Origin: Ophiothrix spiculata
Lineage: Eukaryota; Echinodermata; Ophiuroidea; Amphilepidida; Ophiotrichidae
Assembly (NCBI GenBank): GCA_000969725.1
Contig: JXSR01S046402.1
Reading direction: 5' to 3' (one strand)
Length of the DNA: 32,795 nt
Below the pieces are notes generated by a model that saw only the letters and a list, made by a program, of their open reading frames with translations, did no database searches and was not told the DNA's origin. The first letter of the stretch is position 1. Every line of letters begins with the position of its first letter. This document shows, piece after piece, positions 1 to 12,500 of the stretch. Position numbers and translations under genes: made by a program.

Positions 1-115
1 CAACATCACCATCATGTTCCTTGTGAAAATTCCTTTCTGGAAATGTATACTTTTATTAACTTTAAGCACTTTGTTCAAAAGTTATGGTACAAAATAAATT
101 TGCAAAAATGCAACA
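1..115. repeat. Truncated arm of the foldback family also at 649-1335 and 20894-21379
   Basis: The window opens inside a repeat. The stretch around atcaccatcatgttc followed by aaatgtatacttttatt matches the right arm of the copy near 21250-21310. The rest of the element would lie upstream of the window. Confidence 0.6.
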
Positions 116-420
116 ATGAGTGATGTGCTTTCACCCCTTAACATGGGTCCCATTTTTAGCACCAAAATCCTGAGACATTGGTCACATTTTCAAGAAAAAA
201 CGCTAAAACGGTCCAAAAAAATGAAAATTTTGACAAATCAGCCTATTTTTGGAGCAAAATCCCTTAACATGGGTGCACTTTTTCTCAAAAATTACCCTTA
301 GAGATGGCTTAGGGTTTCACGGTCCGAGCCGCACACCCCCGTTTAGACCAAAGTGGAGTACCCCCCCTCCCACCGGGTTTTCAATCTGACACGTTGACTT
401 CAACAAAGTTCTAGTGTGAC
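116..420. repeat. AT-rich repeat with a duplicated cccttaacatgggt motif and C-runs
   Basis: The 14-base motif cccttaacatgggt occurs at about 136-149 and again at 260-275. It is followed by a short GC-rich block and C-runs near 361-372. It probably belongs to a repeat truncated by the window edge. I see no coding content. Confidence 0.35.
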
Positions 421-452
421 TGAAATGAATGAAATGTTTGGTTTATTCTCAG

Positions 453-598
453 ATGCTTGGCAAGCTGTTTTCAGGCCTGTCTCAAGCCGGCAGCTGGTGT
501 TGTTTTGATGAGTTCAATAGGATAGACGTTGAAGTGTTATCTGTGGTTGCCCAGCAGCTACACAGCATTAAAGCAGCAAAGGATGCTACAGCTCTCAG
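453..598 (+). CDS. Dynein heavy chain exon 1 of window (AAA1 Walker B)
   Basis: Residues 1-48 plus two bases of Arg49. It begins in phase 0 after the acceptor ttctcag and ends at ctctcag|gtgagc. It reads [13 protein letters not shown] then [28 protein letters not shown] is the Walker B block of AAA1, the main ATPase site of the motor, with Asp19 and Glu20 present. The AAA1 P-loop must lie in an exon upstream of the window. The leading ATG is an internal Met, not a start codon. Confidence 0.95.
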
Positions 599-3500
599 GT
601 GAGCAGACTGGCATTTATTAATGACCACAAACCTTTGCACCACAAACTTAAGGCTGGGGTAGACCTTCAAATGGAATAACTCTCAAAATAATTGCATAAA
701 CTATTTAAGTATTTATTTTTAGAAGCATATATTTACCCTGAGCATGATGATGATATTAGTTTGTGACCAAAATTGTCAAAAATATTCGCTAAAAATGCCA
801 AAAAACATATTTTTTGCCCCAAAACTTTCTGAAAAGCTTAACTAAAATTTGCAATTGTGAAATGTTGAACTTATTTGCTTTTTGGAAACTAGAAACAAAG
901 GTCTAGGAAGGGTTTTCTCAAAGTTTGGATTTTTACCTTAGTTTAAAAAAAAATGCCAAAAATAGGTCAAAAAATCCCTCCGCTGCCACCAAAATGGCAA
1001 TTTTTGGCCTATTTTGGGCAGTTTTTCAAAAAATAAGATAAAAATCAAAAATTTGAGAAAACCCTTCCTAGAAATTTATTTCTAAATTCCAAAAAGCATA
1101 AAAGTTCAAAATTTCACGAATGCAAATTTTAGTTAGGCTTTCCACTGCAGAAATTTTTGGGGCAAAAAATGTGTTTTTTTGCATTTTTTGCCCAAATCAA
1201 TATTTTTGGTCAAAAAACAATATCACCAATATGTTCAGGGTAAAAATCCACTTCTAAAAATGTATACTTCTATATGGTTTATGCAATTACTTTGAGAGTT
1301 GGAGTACAAAAAACGTTTATGCTAGTGCTGGGGTTGCATTTAAAAACAATGGGCCCTGTACTCTGGATTTTACTTTCCACTGTCCAATAAATTATTGTTT
1401 AGCCAATAAATAATCAGACAGTGTTGTGGTAACCATCAGTTTTCAGTTCACAATTTGACCATTGTTTTCTATTGAATTCCCTTCATTGACCACAATGCTT
1501 TTTATGTATAATTATTAGGCTGACTTTTGGGACAATTTGCTGTGCTCTTTTAAGATTATATTGGCAACATTGCCATCAGAAGTGCTTGTCATTATATAAG
1601 GTTGTAGACAGTAGAATAGTAAACTTAATGACCACATTCTTAACTCTTGTTTATTGTTGATCCCATGTAAAAATAGTGAATTATAATCAACAGTTATTAA
1701 GAGAAACAATTTTGCCTGTAATTGGTAATTGCTCCATGGAATGAAGTGACAGAAGAGACTCAGAAAACAGACATGAAACAAGGTCCAGCTTTTGTTCAGA
1801 TTCGGAATTTCAAATGTACAAAGTCTTATAATTGGGAATAAAATAAGCATGATGTTGTTGTTGATTTCTTTAGTAGTCACTCTTAGAATATTAAGCAGGG
1901 ACTGAATTTTGAAAAAGTGCAGGCGAGTGAAAAAATGCTCATCTGGGTCTCTCAAAGATGAGCAGTAGATGAGTGATCAAATAACTCATGATATTATAGT
2001 ATGGAGTTTTAAATCTTGGTCTCGATCTCAGTGAGTGAGATGAGCAAAAAACTGCTCTTATGAAACAAATTTCAGATGAGCGGTAGAAGAGTAATTGCTC
2101 TTACAATCTTAAAATCCAGTCCCTGATTAAGAATACTTTTAATCAGATCTAAGATGAATTTCAGTTTTTTAAACACCATGATTCATGCTTTCAAGTACCA
2201 CTTTTATCTTTATGTTTATGTCAGTAGTTGGTTGTAGAATTACCCATCTATAGACCATATTCATAATTTACATAATTCCGCCGTTGATGGGGTAGGGTAA
2301 ATCCACAGAATCGGATTGGGAATCGAAACTCAGAACGAGGGCAAGTATGATATATTCCCTACTTTCCCTCGTTCTGAGTTCCGTTTACCGTCCGATTCTG
2401 TGGATTTACCTCATCAACGGCGGGATAAGTCAATTACAAATATGGTCTATTGTCACAAATCAAGGACCATGCTCAGTTTGGTATACATAGTGTCCTTGCT
2501 CCTCCTTGTTTACAAAGTATTTTCACTATTATGTAACGGGCTGAGAAAAAAAAGGTAAAATTTTGTATTTTATTAATCCCACATTATCTCTTGCAGATTT
2601 GTATTTGAAGGCAGAGATATCCGTCTGAATCCAACATGTGCTGTCTTCATTACGATGAATCCAAGGTTAGTTTTTCTTTCTGAAGTTTGTTTGTTTGATA
2701 TTTATTCAGCATATGTGGTACAAAGATGAAAACATTAAATATTAACAAAACAAAATATTAACAAAAGTTGCCAGCTCTCAATGTAATGAATGAGGCCAAA
2801 ATAACACAGCGTTACAGCTCTCCATGCAGAGATGGAGGCTAAAGTAACACTAAAATAAAGTAATGTGCACTTACATAAAGGTTTCTGTCGAGACCGTTTT
2901 TTCATGTCAACATGTCACAATAATTTATTGTCGACGTCGACACACGACATGTGTGTCGACATGAAGTTGATATCAAACAGTTGTTTTTTGCGGGAAAACA
3001 TAAGCTTATTGACCCACTTTAGTGTAAGCTTACGGTATTGTCTTGACCATGATAAAAACACAGCCAAAGAGTGCACGGGCAAAAGTGGTCATCAAAGTTG
3101 TGTCTGTTACCCAATGGCTCTTCATTTTGTCATAAATATCTATGAGCTTACCCAGCACTTGCTCAGAGAAGATTATCCCATAAATGAGCGTATATTGTTC
3201 TCTGTTGAATATCTTTAAACAGTTACAGCAATATTTTTATAGATATAGAGTAATATATATCTTAACCTGACTGCCTTGTTATTTTTTTCCAGCTATGCAG
3301 GTCGTGTAGAGCTACCAGACAACTTGAAGTCACTATTTCGTCCCGTGTCTATGATGGTCCCTGATTACGCACTGATTGCTGAGATCATGTTGTTCTCAGA
3401 AGGTTTTACTGCAGCCAAATCATTATCCAACAAGATTGTCAATTTGTACCAGTTGGCAAGCAAGCAGCTATCTCAGCAGGTGAGTGTTCTTATTACCTGA

Positions 3501-6500
3501 ATACACTCCCGCTCGAAAGTATTTCCGCACAACAACTTTATTCAGCCATATCTTAAAAGGCTTTTTATCCGATTTTCATCATTTTTGACAGATCCTATAT
3601 TGTATAATTATCGAACTAATTAATCCAAAATTGAATTTATTGCATTTGAGAAATATGGCGTGTAATGCACATTACTATTGTCGTCTGCACATAAAAAAAT
3701 TGAGTTTATATACATTTCTGTGATTTTTTTTTTTAAACTTACAACCTGAAAATATTCAATTCAGTTACAAGGTAGTAATTAGGTTATGAAAAATTGATAA
3801 GTTACATATCAATGAGATTTGTACTTGTACTTGAGGATATTTTTGCAGGTTTTTGACGAAATTGTGCGGTTTTGTATAAAAGCATGAAAATTGGCATGAA
3901 TGTAGAGAGTTTTATACTGAATCATTCTAGGATGAGAGCCTTTTTTGCATTTTTCAAATATGGCGGCCATCTTGAAAATTCAAAATGGCCGCCATTATCA
4001 CCTATTGAAAACACAAAAATCAACATTTCATCATTTTGGCAGGATTACCATACATGGTTTGAGTAAGAAATGACAAACACGAATCACAAATGCCTTAATT
4101 AATCATATTTCACTTATTTTGAAAATCCAAGATGGCTGCAAGATTCAAAATGGCCGCCAATTGACATATTGTCATCATTCAAAAATAGGCATTATTCGCA
4201 ATATGGGAAGGTTTGTGGAGTTATGTAGTTCAATTTCTTTTTAATTCATCATTATTTAGGCCAGAAAGGTGTCTGCTAATGAATTATTCAATTTTACACA
4301 TTTACGTCTAGAGGGCGTGATTCAAAATGGCCGCCATAGTTACCCTATGTATTTAAGCAAAAAATAGCAGAATTTTAGCAATTTTGATACAAAAATCATG
4401 ATTATGAAAATTATGAAGGCCCAGATATCACGTTTTAACCATTAGACCATTTATTTATGCACAAATTACTACTTTATAGCATTTTCGCCTGATTTCATGC
4501 TTTCAAAAATTCAAGATGGCCGCCAAAATGACTAAAATTGAGCTAAATTACAGTAATTTGGGGTAATTTAAGCAATAAAAACCACTCAAGTCATATTTTA
4601 AAGCACCATTTTTCTAAAATTGCATTTGTATTTAAGTAATGTCTCTATATGAATAAAATCTGCCAATCTGCAATGAGGGTGCTGTTCAAAATACCCTTTA
4701 CAGAGGCTCAAAATGAGCAAAAAGTGCCAATTTAGGGCAATTTTGACTCTAAAACACCCAAATATATGATTTTCAAATTGAAAATTGCACAATCAGAGGC
4801 AAAAACACATATATCCTTGCACAATCTAAAATTTCAATGCAAAAAAAGCTATGATGTTCATTTCTGGAATTCAAAATGCCCGCCAAAGTGCCTAAAATAG
4901 GTTAAATTATAGTGCATTTTAGGTACTTTGAGCACAAAATTGAACAAAACAAATATTTTTATGATGTATAATCATTTTATTTTGCCATAAAAAGACATAA
5001 ATGGGATCGCCAGATGTAATTATTGACTTGCTCTGAAGAAAAAATTCCCAAAACCACTGCAAATATCTGTTCTAAACGTAAATGTGTAAAATTGAATAAT
5101 TCTTTAGCAGACACCTTTATGGCCTAAATAATGATGAATTAAAAAGATATTAAGGTACAAAACTCCACAAACCTTCCCATGTTGCGAATAATGCCTATTT
5201 TTGAATGATGACAATATGTCAATTGACCGCCATTTTGAATCTGGCAGCCATCTTGGATTTTCAAAATAAGTGAAATATGATTAATTAAGGCATTTGTGAT
5301 TCGTGTTTGTCATTTCTAACTCAAACCATGTTAATGCTGCCAAAATGATGAAATGTTGATTTTTGTATTTTCAATAGGTAATAATGGCGGCCATTTTGAA
5401 TTTTCAAGATGGCTGCCATATTTGAAAAATGCAAAAATGGCTCCCATCCTAGAATGATTCAGTATAAAATTCTCTACATTCATGCCAATTGTCATGCTTT
5501 TATACAAACCGCACAATTTTGTCCAAAATATACTCAGGTATTGTGGTGTTTTTGTATATGGCCCATGAAATCATCCATTTTTATGGCAATGATAGATTAA
5601 ATATATAGTTACCTATACTAGTATGAATCTTTGATGATTTTAGGTCGTTTATTATAAAAAAAATGAGGTTTCTGAAAGTTTTTAACTATGTGTAAATACT
5701 TTCGAGCGGGAGTGTAGATTGATTGTCACCATCTACTGACTGTCCAGCATCAAGATGTTATAATAGCTATACTTGTCTATCAGGGGTTTCTATGTGTAAG
5801 TTACTTGTTTGTCAATTTAGTTGTCGTTTAACATAAACAAGCAGTTGTTTTAGCTGGTATACTTACGTAGTAGTTTCAGTTTGTCATGTGAGTGCAAGAA
5901 AGTCATATCTACAATAGCTGCCAAATTTGACTGCCACACTGTAAAATGTCCATGAAATGGTTCTTCAGGTGACTGTTACCACTTCAAGAAGAGAAAGAAG
6001 AGAAAACTTTTTTTTCACATTCTGGTGACAAGGTGTTAAATGAATATAACATATGGCACCCATTGCAGATACAACTTTCTTTTATTTTGGAGAATGTTCT
6101 AAAATGGCCTAAAACAAGAAATACAGATCTATACAAACAGCGATTTTAAATTGTTTGTGTTTATGCCGAAACAAAATAAATTTCACTTAAACAGACAAAA
6201 ATTGTGAAATATTTTGAATTGGATTGTAAATATGGAAAGCAGTCAAAATAAACCATCCTACAATCAGGGAAGAAAGTTGTTGGAACACTCGAGTCTTTTC
6301 AGGTGCATTCATCCGTTTAAAACACTAGAAAATACAGTAAAAGGTGGGTAAAGTTGAAGGCAATAAAAAACTCTTCTCTTCTTACCATCCCCTTCCTTAC
6401 CCCTGTTTCAATGTTGGAGGTAAAGATGATCTCTGTGTTCGGATCAACATTGAGTGGGGAATGGGGAAAGCGTGCGAAATCAATGACATGCACAGATAAT

Positions 6501-9500
6501 TGTGCCAAGACTTTTTTCCCTAATTGTAGGTATGATTAAAATGTTCTTAGAAATCACATCTGTTACTGCTGGATGTATGTAGGAATTCTGATGGATCAAA
6601 GGCTAATAATTGTTCAATTAGATACACAATGCTGCATAGTCCAAAATGGTCTATCCCCGAGGGGGGTGGGCAGCAACTGATATTTGTGTCGGCGTAACTA
6701 CCCGAGTTCCGAAGGTGATCCTATGTGAGACCAAAAATTGGTAAAAATGAGTGAAATGATACCCTATCTGAGACCATAAATCTACCATATCTGATCGACC
6801 ATACTTGCTCAAATGAATACCCTATCCGAGACTACACAAATGAGATGAAATGGGTACAAGAAATCATAAGTAAAATGAAACTGTACACCATTTGACCCTT
6901 CTAAGACAGTGTTCACAGTGAGCCTATTTCTCCCGGGTCCCGTGTCCAATCCAGGTCGGACCCGGGTTGATAATCAAGTGTGAACAGAAAATAACCTTAA
7001 AAAAATCTATCTGGATTGATTGTTTGGTACCTGGTGAAGTGATGGTTTTAATCCGCATTCAACCCAGGTCGGACCCGGGTTGATCGCAGTGTGAATAGAA
7101 ATGCATGTATCGACCCGCATTACCTGAAGTAGACGAGCATAATTGAAAAGAAATTATAAAGATTTCCTGGGATTTTGCAACTTCTTTTAAATAGTTTTAA
7201 TTCAATATAGTTATTATATTTACTACCTAACATTTACTAAGAAAACAAACAATTTTTGAAGTTAAAAGCTCACGAAAAATAACTAATATTATGCTCTAAA
7301 AATAGATGACAACAAATAAGAGAATAAAACACGTGATCCGTTTAAGGCAATGACGGAGGCATATTACCGCTTTGTTGACAATTATGGCATGGCGAAATAT
7401 TCTGACTTGACTGGAGTAAAAACAGAAACATCTATGGACCTACAGTCAAACTACAGGTTGTCGCATCTTTCTAAAACAATATTCAAGTTCACTTACACAA
7501 GACTTTTTTCTCATAATACAGTAAGGCTTCATCTGATACCCTTCAAATGTTGTTCGGTAATGTAAAATTCAAGATACATAAGCTTAATCAAAGCCTAAAT
7601 TATGTGTTCTAATCGTCATTTTTTTGCATACTTTTCTCTTATTTTCGATCAATCTGAGACTAGATCTACAATATATAACTCTTTAATATGAAAACTGTGA
7701 AGTTTTATGTAATTCTAACTAAGTATACCCATTCAAAATTCGAAAGTTATACCACCTCTTTTTCACTCCATATACCTAAGGTCAAAGCGTTGCATGGGAC
7801 AAATAAACAAGCCATACGTGACTCAATAACTGTCTATGCGGATCGATTTTCTGGCTGGACAGTGTGAACGCAAAATTTATCAACCCACGTCTCGGGTTGA
7901 ATCTGGATAGACTAGGGTCCCGGGTTAATGACCGCACTATGAACACGTCCTAAGAAGTGTTTTAGGTCTTTGAAACACTTTATTGGAAATTTGAGGCATC
8001 ATTATCATTAATCTAACAATTCTTTCTTAGTTTGATACCCCATCAGAGACTTAAAAGCCAAATTTAATACCCCATATGAGACTTGCAGACCACCAGGTTG
8101 ATTTTGATACCCTATATTGCAAGTCTCGAGACCGTCCAGGTCTCACCTTTTTGGTAACGCAGGTGGTTTCCCTGCCAGAATACCCAGTTACCCGGGTCTA
8201 TCCGTGAAAACAGAATGCAATGTGAAAAGATTAACAGTGCATACTTTTGTGGGAGATCCAAAAGGAGTTTTAAATAGCCATTGCGACCAGTAGAAAATGA
8301 ACACAAGAGTGTGTAAAGGTTCAGTAAATGAAGATTAATATTAAGGTTGTCATAATGTGAGGAAAACACATTTACGCTGAGTTCAATATGTAGATTACTG
8401 AGATAAAATTATTTGTAGTAAAAGCAGTTAAAACATTGTGTTTGGTATCATCAAAATTGCTCAAATTTCTAGTTTTCAAATATGTATTTGGCTTCCAATG
8501 CCAGATTTAGTTTTTAAATTATTCCTTTTTAAAGTAGAGCAGGGACTTTTTGGATACCCTGTAGAATACTTTATCACCATCAGATCATTAGGTAGCAAAA
8601 TTAAGTCAAATGTAATTGAAAGTTAATGATTAAAAAGAAGTTTTTGTTTTAACTATGTTGTATATTTTTAACTTTTAACTCCTTTAGGATCATTATGACT
8701 TTGGTATGAGAGCCATCAAGTCTGTTCTGGTCATGGCAGGCCAGAGGAAGAGACAGGAACAACAACAGTAAGTTAAAAGTTATCTGACCAAACTGGTTCT
8801 ATACTTTTATCATGATAATGATGAGAGAGTGCTGTCATTGAACTATTTATTCAACAACTCACTGTATCTCCTTATACAGGAGTGTACCGTTGTTGATTTG
8901 TGATGAATCCACAGTTGATATTCAAAATAGCACGTTACGCATGGGACAGCAATTACGGAAGTACACGTAAGTCGTCGCACTGCTCTTCGCAGCCCGGGCA
9001 CTTATAGTGTGTGCCAAAGCCTGGTGCTTGGGACAAATTGAAAACATCAAAACAGCAAACATTCACAAATTATCACTTTGCTTCAGATTATGCTAAATAT
9101 TTTTATGAAGATGAGTAGGCCTATCTGTTAAATAGGAAACATTTAGAATTCAATTCATACATTTTTCAGGCAGATTTTCGTTGTTGAAAGGTATTCAAAC
9201 ACGCCACAGAGTTGTTCATCGCGAATCAACAACTCTGCATCCGATGCGTTGGCATGTTTTTATCACGCTGGGGGGCTAAAGCCACCCTCGCACGATAAAA
9301 ATGTGCAGGCGCATGGATGCATCGTTGTTGATTCGCGATGAACAACTCTGTGGCGTGTTTGAATACCTAATTGGTATACATAGGATGTGTGATTTATTTT
9401 CAGTTGGACCTAGGAGCCTCAGATTATAAAATAGAACAACATAAATAGAGTTGGCTTTCGGTTATGATAAAATTATTCACAGAAATGATGTTTAAACAGG

Positions 9501-12500
9501 GTTAGTACGGATCCTTGAAAGTCCTTGAATTTTATTTTGCAATTTCCGGGCCTTGAAAGTCCTTGAAAAACTGACTTTATTAAAAAAGTCCTTGAAAGTC
9601 CTAAAATTTTTGAATGTCAGAAATGTTAAAAATTAACATGTCAAAAGTATTTACCATGCAATTATTTTTGTCCAAAAATGAGCGAAAACAAATTTATTAT
9701 ATTTGTTGACACATATTCCGCCGGCCGCCGCTGATAAGGGGAAAAGTCCTTGAATTCTTCTTGGAAAAGTCCTTGAATTTTGTAAGTGAAAAAGTGTACT
9801 AACTCTGTGTTACACATATATACAATAAGATATACAATTTTTCGTGGTAATCCACACAGACTTGGCAATGAAGGAGCTATCCTGACAGAGGAGCAGGAAT
9901 CTTACATTTTGATCCATGCATTGACGGATGCCAACCTACCCAAGTTTATCGCTGAAGATGTGCCGCTATTCCAAAGCATCTTGGCTGACTTGTTCCCAGG
10001 CATTACACCACCTGCTAAGGATTATGGCATCCTAGAGGTAATTGGTTGTTGTCACCTATGTTACTGCCATCTTTGACAATGTTGATTCTTGTTCTCTGAT
10101 GTGCAGATGATTATTCTTTCCTTTGTGAGTCCCAAGATATTAAACAGATGCTCTGCCAACTGTAGAAAATTATATCAAAATGCTAGAGTTTAACCTGTAG
10201 ACTTTCAGTTGAATTCCACTTAAGTTCAGACGGGTCTACAATGCTCTTCATATTATCTACAGTCATGAAAGATAGCACTTTAGAATTGTTAAATAATGCA
10301 GAAAATTAATTATTTTATTTAAAGGAAAGTATAGGGCTAGTGCTGCCCTCATTGATGTATTGAGACATGCTTGCGTGCATAGAGCATCAATTCAAGAATT
10401 AATATGAATCACTGAAATTATCTTGACTTTCACAGAAAGCCATTTCAATGGCGGTACGTGACCTTGGCTTACAGCAGTGGCCAAACCAGATAGAGCAGGT
10501 GAAACAATTGCATAGTCAGCTTCTAGTAAGACATGGGATTATGCTGGTAGGACCAACGGGAGGAGGCAAAACATGCGTCAGGAATATCTTACAGAGGGCG
10601 CTTGTCCTCATGCCGACAATTCATATGGAAAAAGATGAGAATAAAGGCACCCAAGTTGTTGTAAGTAGTAGGTTTGCATGTTATTGGTGTCTCATTTACC
10701 AAAAATATCATTAAAGGTGTGTTTTCCGATCACTTTCACTCACAGAATCCAATTGGAGATTTTGATACCACATGAAAGCATATCTCATAACCCCTGTAAA
10801 TTTTCACGGCCATATTATATTTCATTGAAGAGATATGGTCAACAAATTTGGCAAATTTCAACTTATCAGCATTATTGCTGGGATTAAATTCCACTGATTT
10901 AGAACATTCTACATTAGTTACAATGGTTAATAAAATTTTGGCAAGGGATTTAATTTAGCGAATTTGCAATCTAGCGAAATTAGCGAAAATAAATCCCTAG
11001 CGAAAATTACTCACTTTACAGTAACCAAGCTGAAGATTCAGGGAGCTGAGAGACAAAATAACTACTTTTTGCAGCTTCAGTCTTCTTGAAAAATATGCGC
11101 TCTGTCCGCAAAGTTTTTACTCAACAATACATGGTGTCAGGCTGCATCGTGCATAGTACACAATACAATGAGCATGATTTTTTGTTATCACAATCACTAA
11201 ATGAAGCTCTTGTTTTTTTGGAAAATTGACCAGTTGTCACAATTGTCATGTAATAGACCTTTTCAAAACACGACTATCCAAGAATCTCCGAAGCCGATTT
11301 TACACTTTCCGGCAATTGCCGATAGAAAAAGTGACTCACTAACACAATACCCAGAATGTTACATCCAAGTTCACGTTAACTGACTGCGTACGAATTCAAA
11401 CTTGTAATTAGGGTTAGCACTAACGAGTCACTTTTAGTGTGATTGCCCTGAAGTGACTTGAAATCTTAAGCTTAATCATCCGATTTCAAATGCAAATTTC
11501 ACTCTTTGTGTCATTTAGCGTGTGGTACTACAAGCCAAAAGTTGTTCAGAATTAGTGCATCTAATAATATATTGGTCTGGTTATATTTTTTTTTTCACTT
11601 TTATTTCACTGAAAATGCGAGAGATTTTCTGAAAATTCTGTTGACAAAATCATGCATATTAATGAGCTTGCACGTGATTGGTTGAAAAAATGGCCACGTG
11701 ATCTACGTTCCGGAGATTTCCGAATGGATTTTTGAAAAGGTCTAAAGCTTTGTCAGGTGAGATCAATTTGAATGGTGCTAATGTACAGCTGCGTATCAGC
11801 ACAATTTTATGCATTTTCTCGACAAGGTTTCCAGAGCACTTGTTTTCAAGATTTTCTGTTTTGTTTACTTTTCTCTTATACGAAATCTAATAATGAAACA
11901 ATCAAAAATTTCAAAATTTGATAAAAATACTTTATGAGCTAATTAATATTTTAATCGCATATTCCAATCTCACAAAATGTACAAAATAGGCCAACATCAC
12001 TGTTTTGTTGGAAAAGGTTCAAGGTTCTTTATTCCCATAAATACATATGTTACAAGAAACAAATAGATAAAAACAAGAACAAAAATTTATGGAGGAGCGG
12101 CCGGGGCCGGGAGACCAATAAGGTCTGATAATTGTCCACCCCTATACAAGAGAAATTATATGTCAAAAGCTAAAATAATAATCAATCGAAACAATATCAC
12201 AGGAAAGAAAAAACATGAAGCACAAACATAATAAGACAATGGACAGGCTCAAATTTATTCATATTTTTGAATTAGGTTGCATTTGAGTGTGTTCCGAAAA
12301 TGTTTTGCAGTTTTGCATTGTTTTAATGTTTTGGGGAGTGAATTCCAAAGAAAACAAAACTTTACTCACAAAAAGCTTGACCACTGACCTTATTTTCAGA
12401 ACTGGAATTAACATTATTGTAATTACATTTATTTACTTAGAAAACATTTGGAAAGAAAGGGCGTGTAGAAGTTTTCAACATCAACCCCAAATGTGTGAAG

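Larger units (their letters stand above)
599..2596 (+). other. Intron 1, repeat-filled
   Basis: This 2.0 kb intron has donor gtgagc and acceptor ctcttgcag. It holds a foldback element (649-1335), half of a short TA-element (1345-1411), a hAT-like MITE (1896-2125) and a hairpin MITE (2251-2450). Between about 1412 and 1889 I see only AT-rich unique-looking sequence. Open frames here (for example on the minus strand near 1515-1955) have no recognisable protein. Confidence 0.85.
3480..8687 (+). other. Intron 3, largest intron (5.2 kb), transposon-rich
   Basis: It contains the 2.2 kb TA-flanked foldback element (3502-5716), a TA-MITE (6259-6528) and a split repeat (about 6640-8200) with a nested 1 kb insertion (6907-7949). 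Stretches 5717-6258 and 8201-8687 are AT-rich with no recognised element. No coding sequence seen. Confidence 0.8.
10661..12440 (+). other. Intron 6
   Basis: Holds a TA-type MITE (11254-11744) and, just before exon 7, an antisense non-LTR retrotransposon 3' end (about 12010-12420). The segment 10661-11253 includes a degenerate tract of 'tagcgaaa' words near 10955-11005; nothing else identified there. Confidence 0.75.

Noticed and set aside
1-452. Possible upstream dynein exon carrying the AAA1 P-loop.
   Set aside because: No frame in this stretch encodes anything like the AAA1 Walker A block; the sequence is repeat and C-runs.
1515-1955. 146-codon open frame on the minus strand.
   Set aside because: No recognisable motif; AT-rich composition; overlaps the end of a MITE.
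5331-5600. Opposed short reading frames that look alike in the 2.2 kb element (also near 3872-4066).
   Set aside because: They are the same inverted-repeat arm read from both sides; the similarity comes from the palindrome, not from a gene family.
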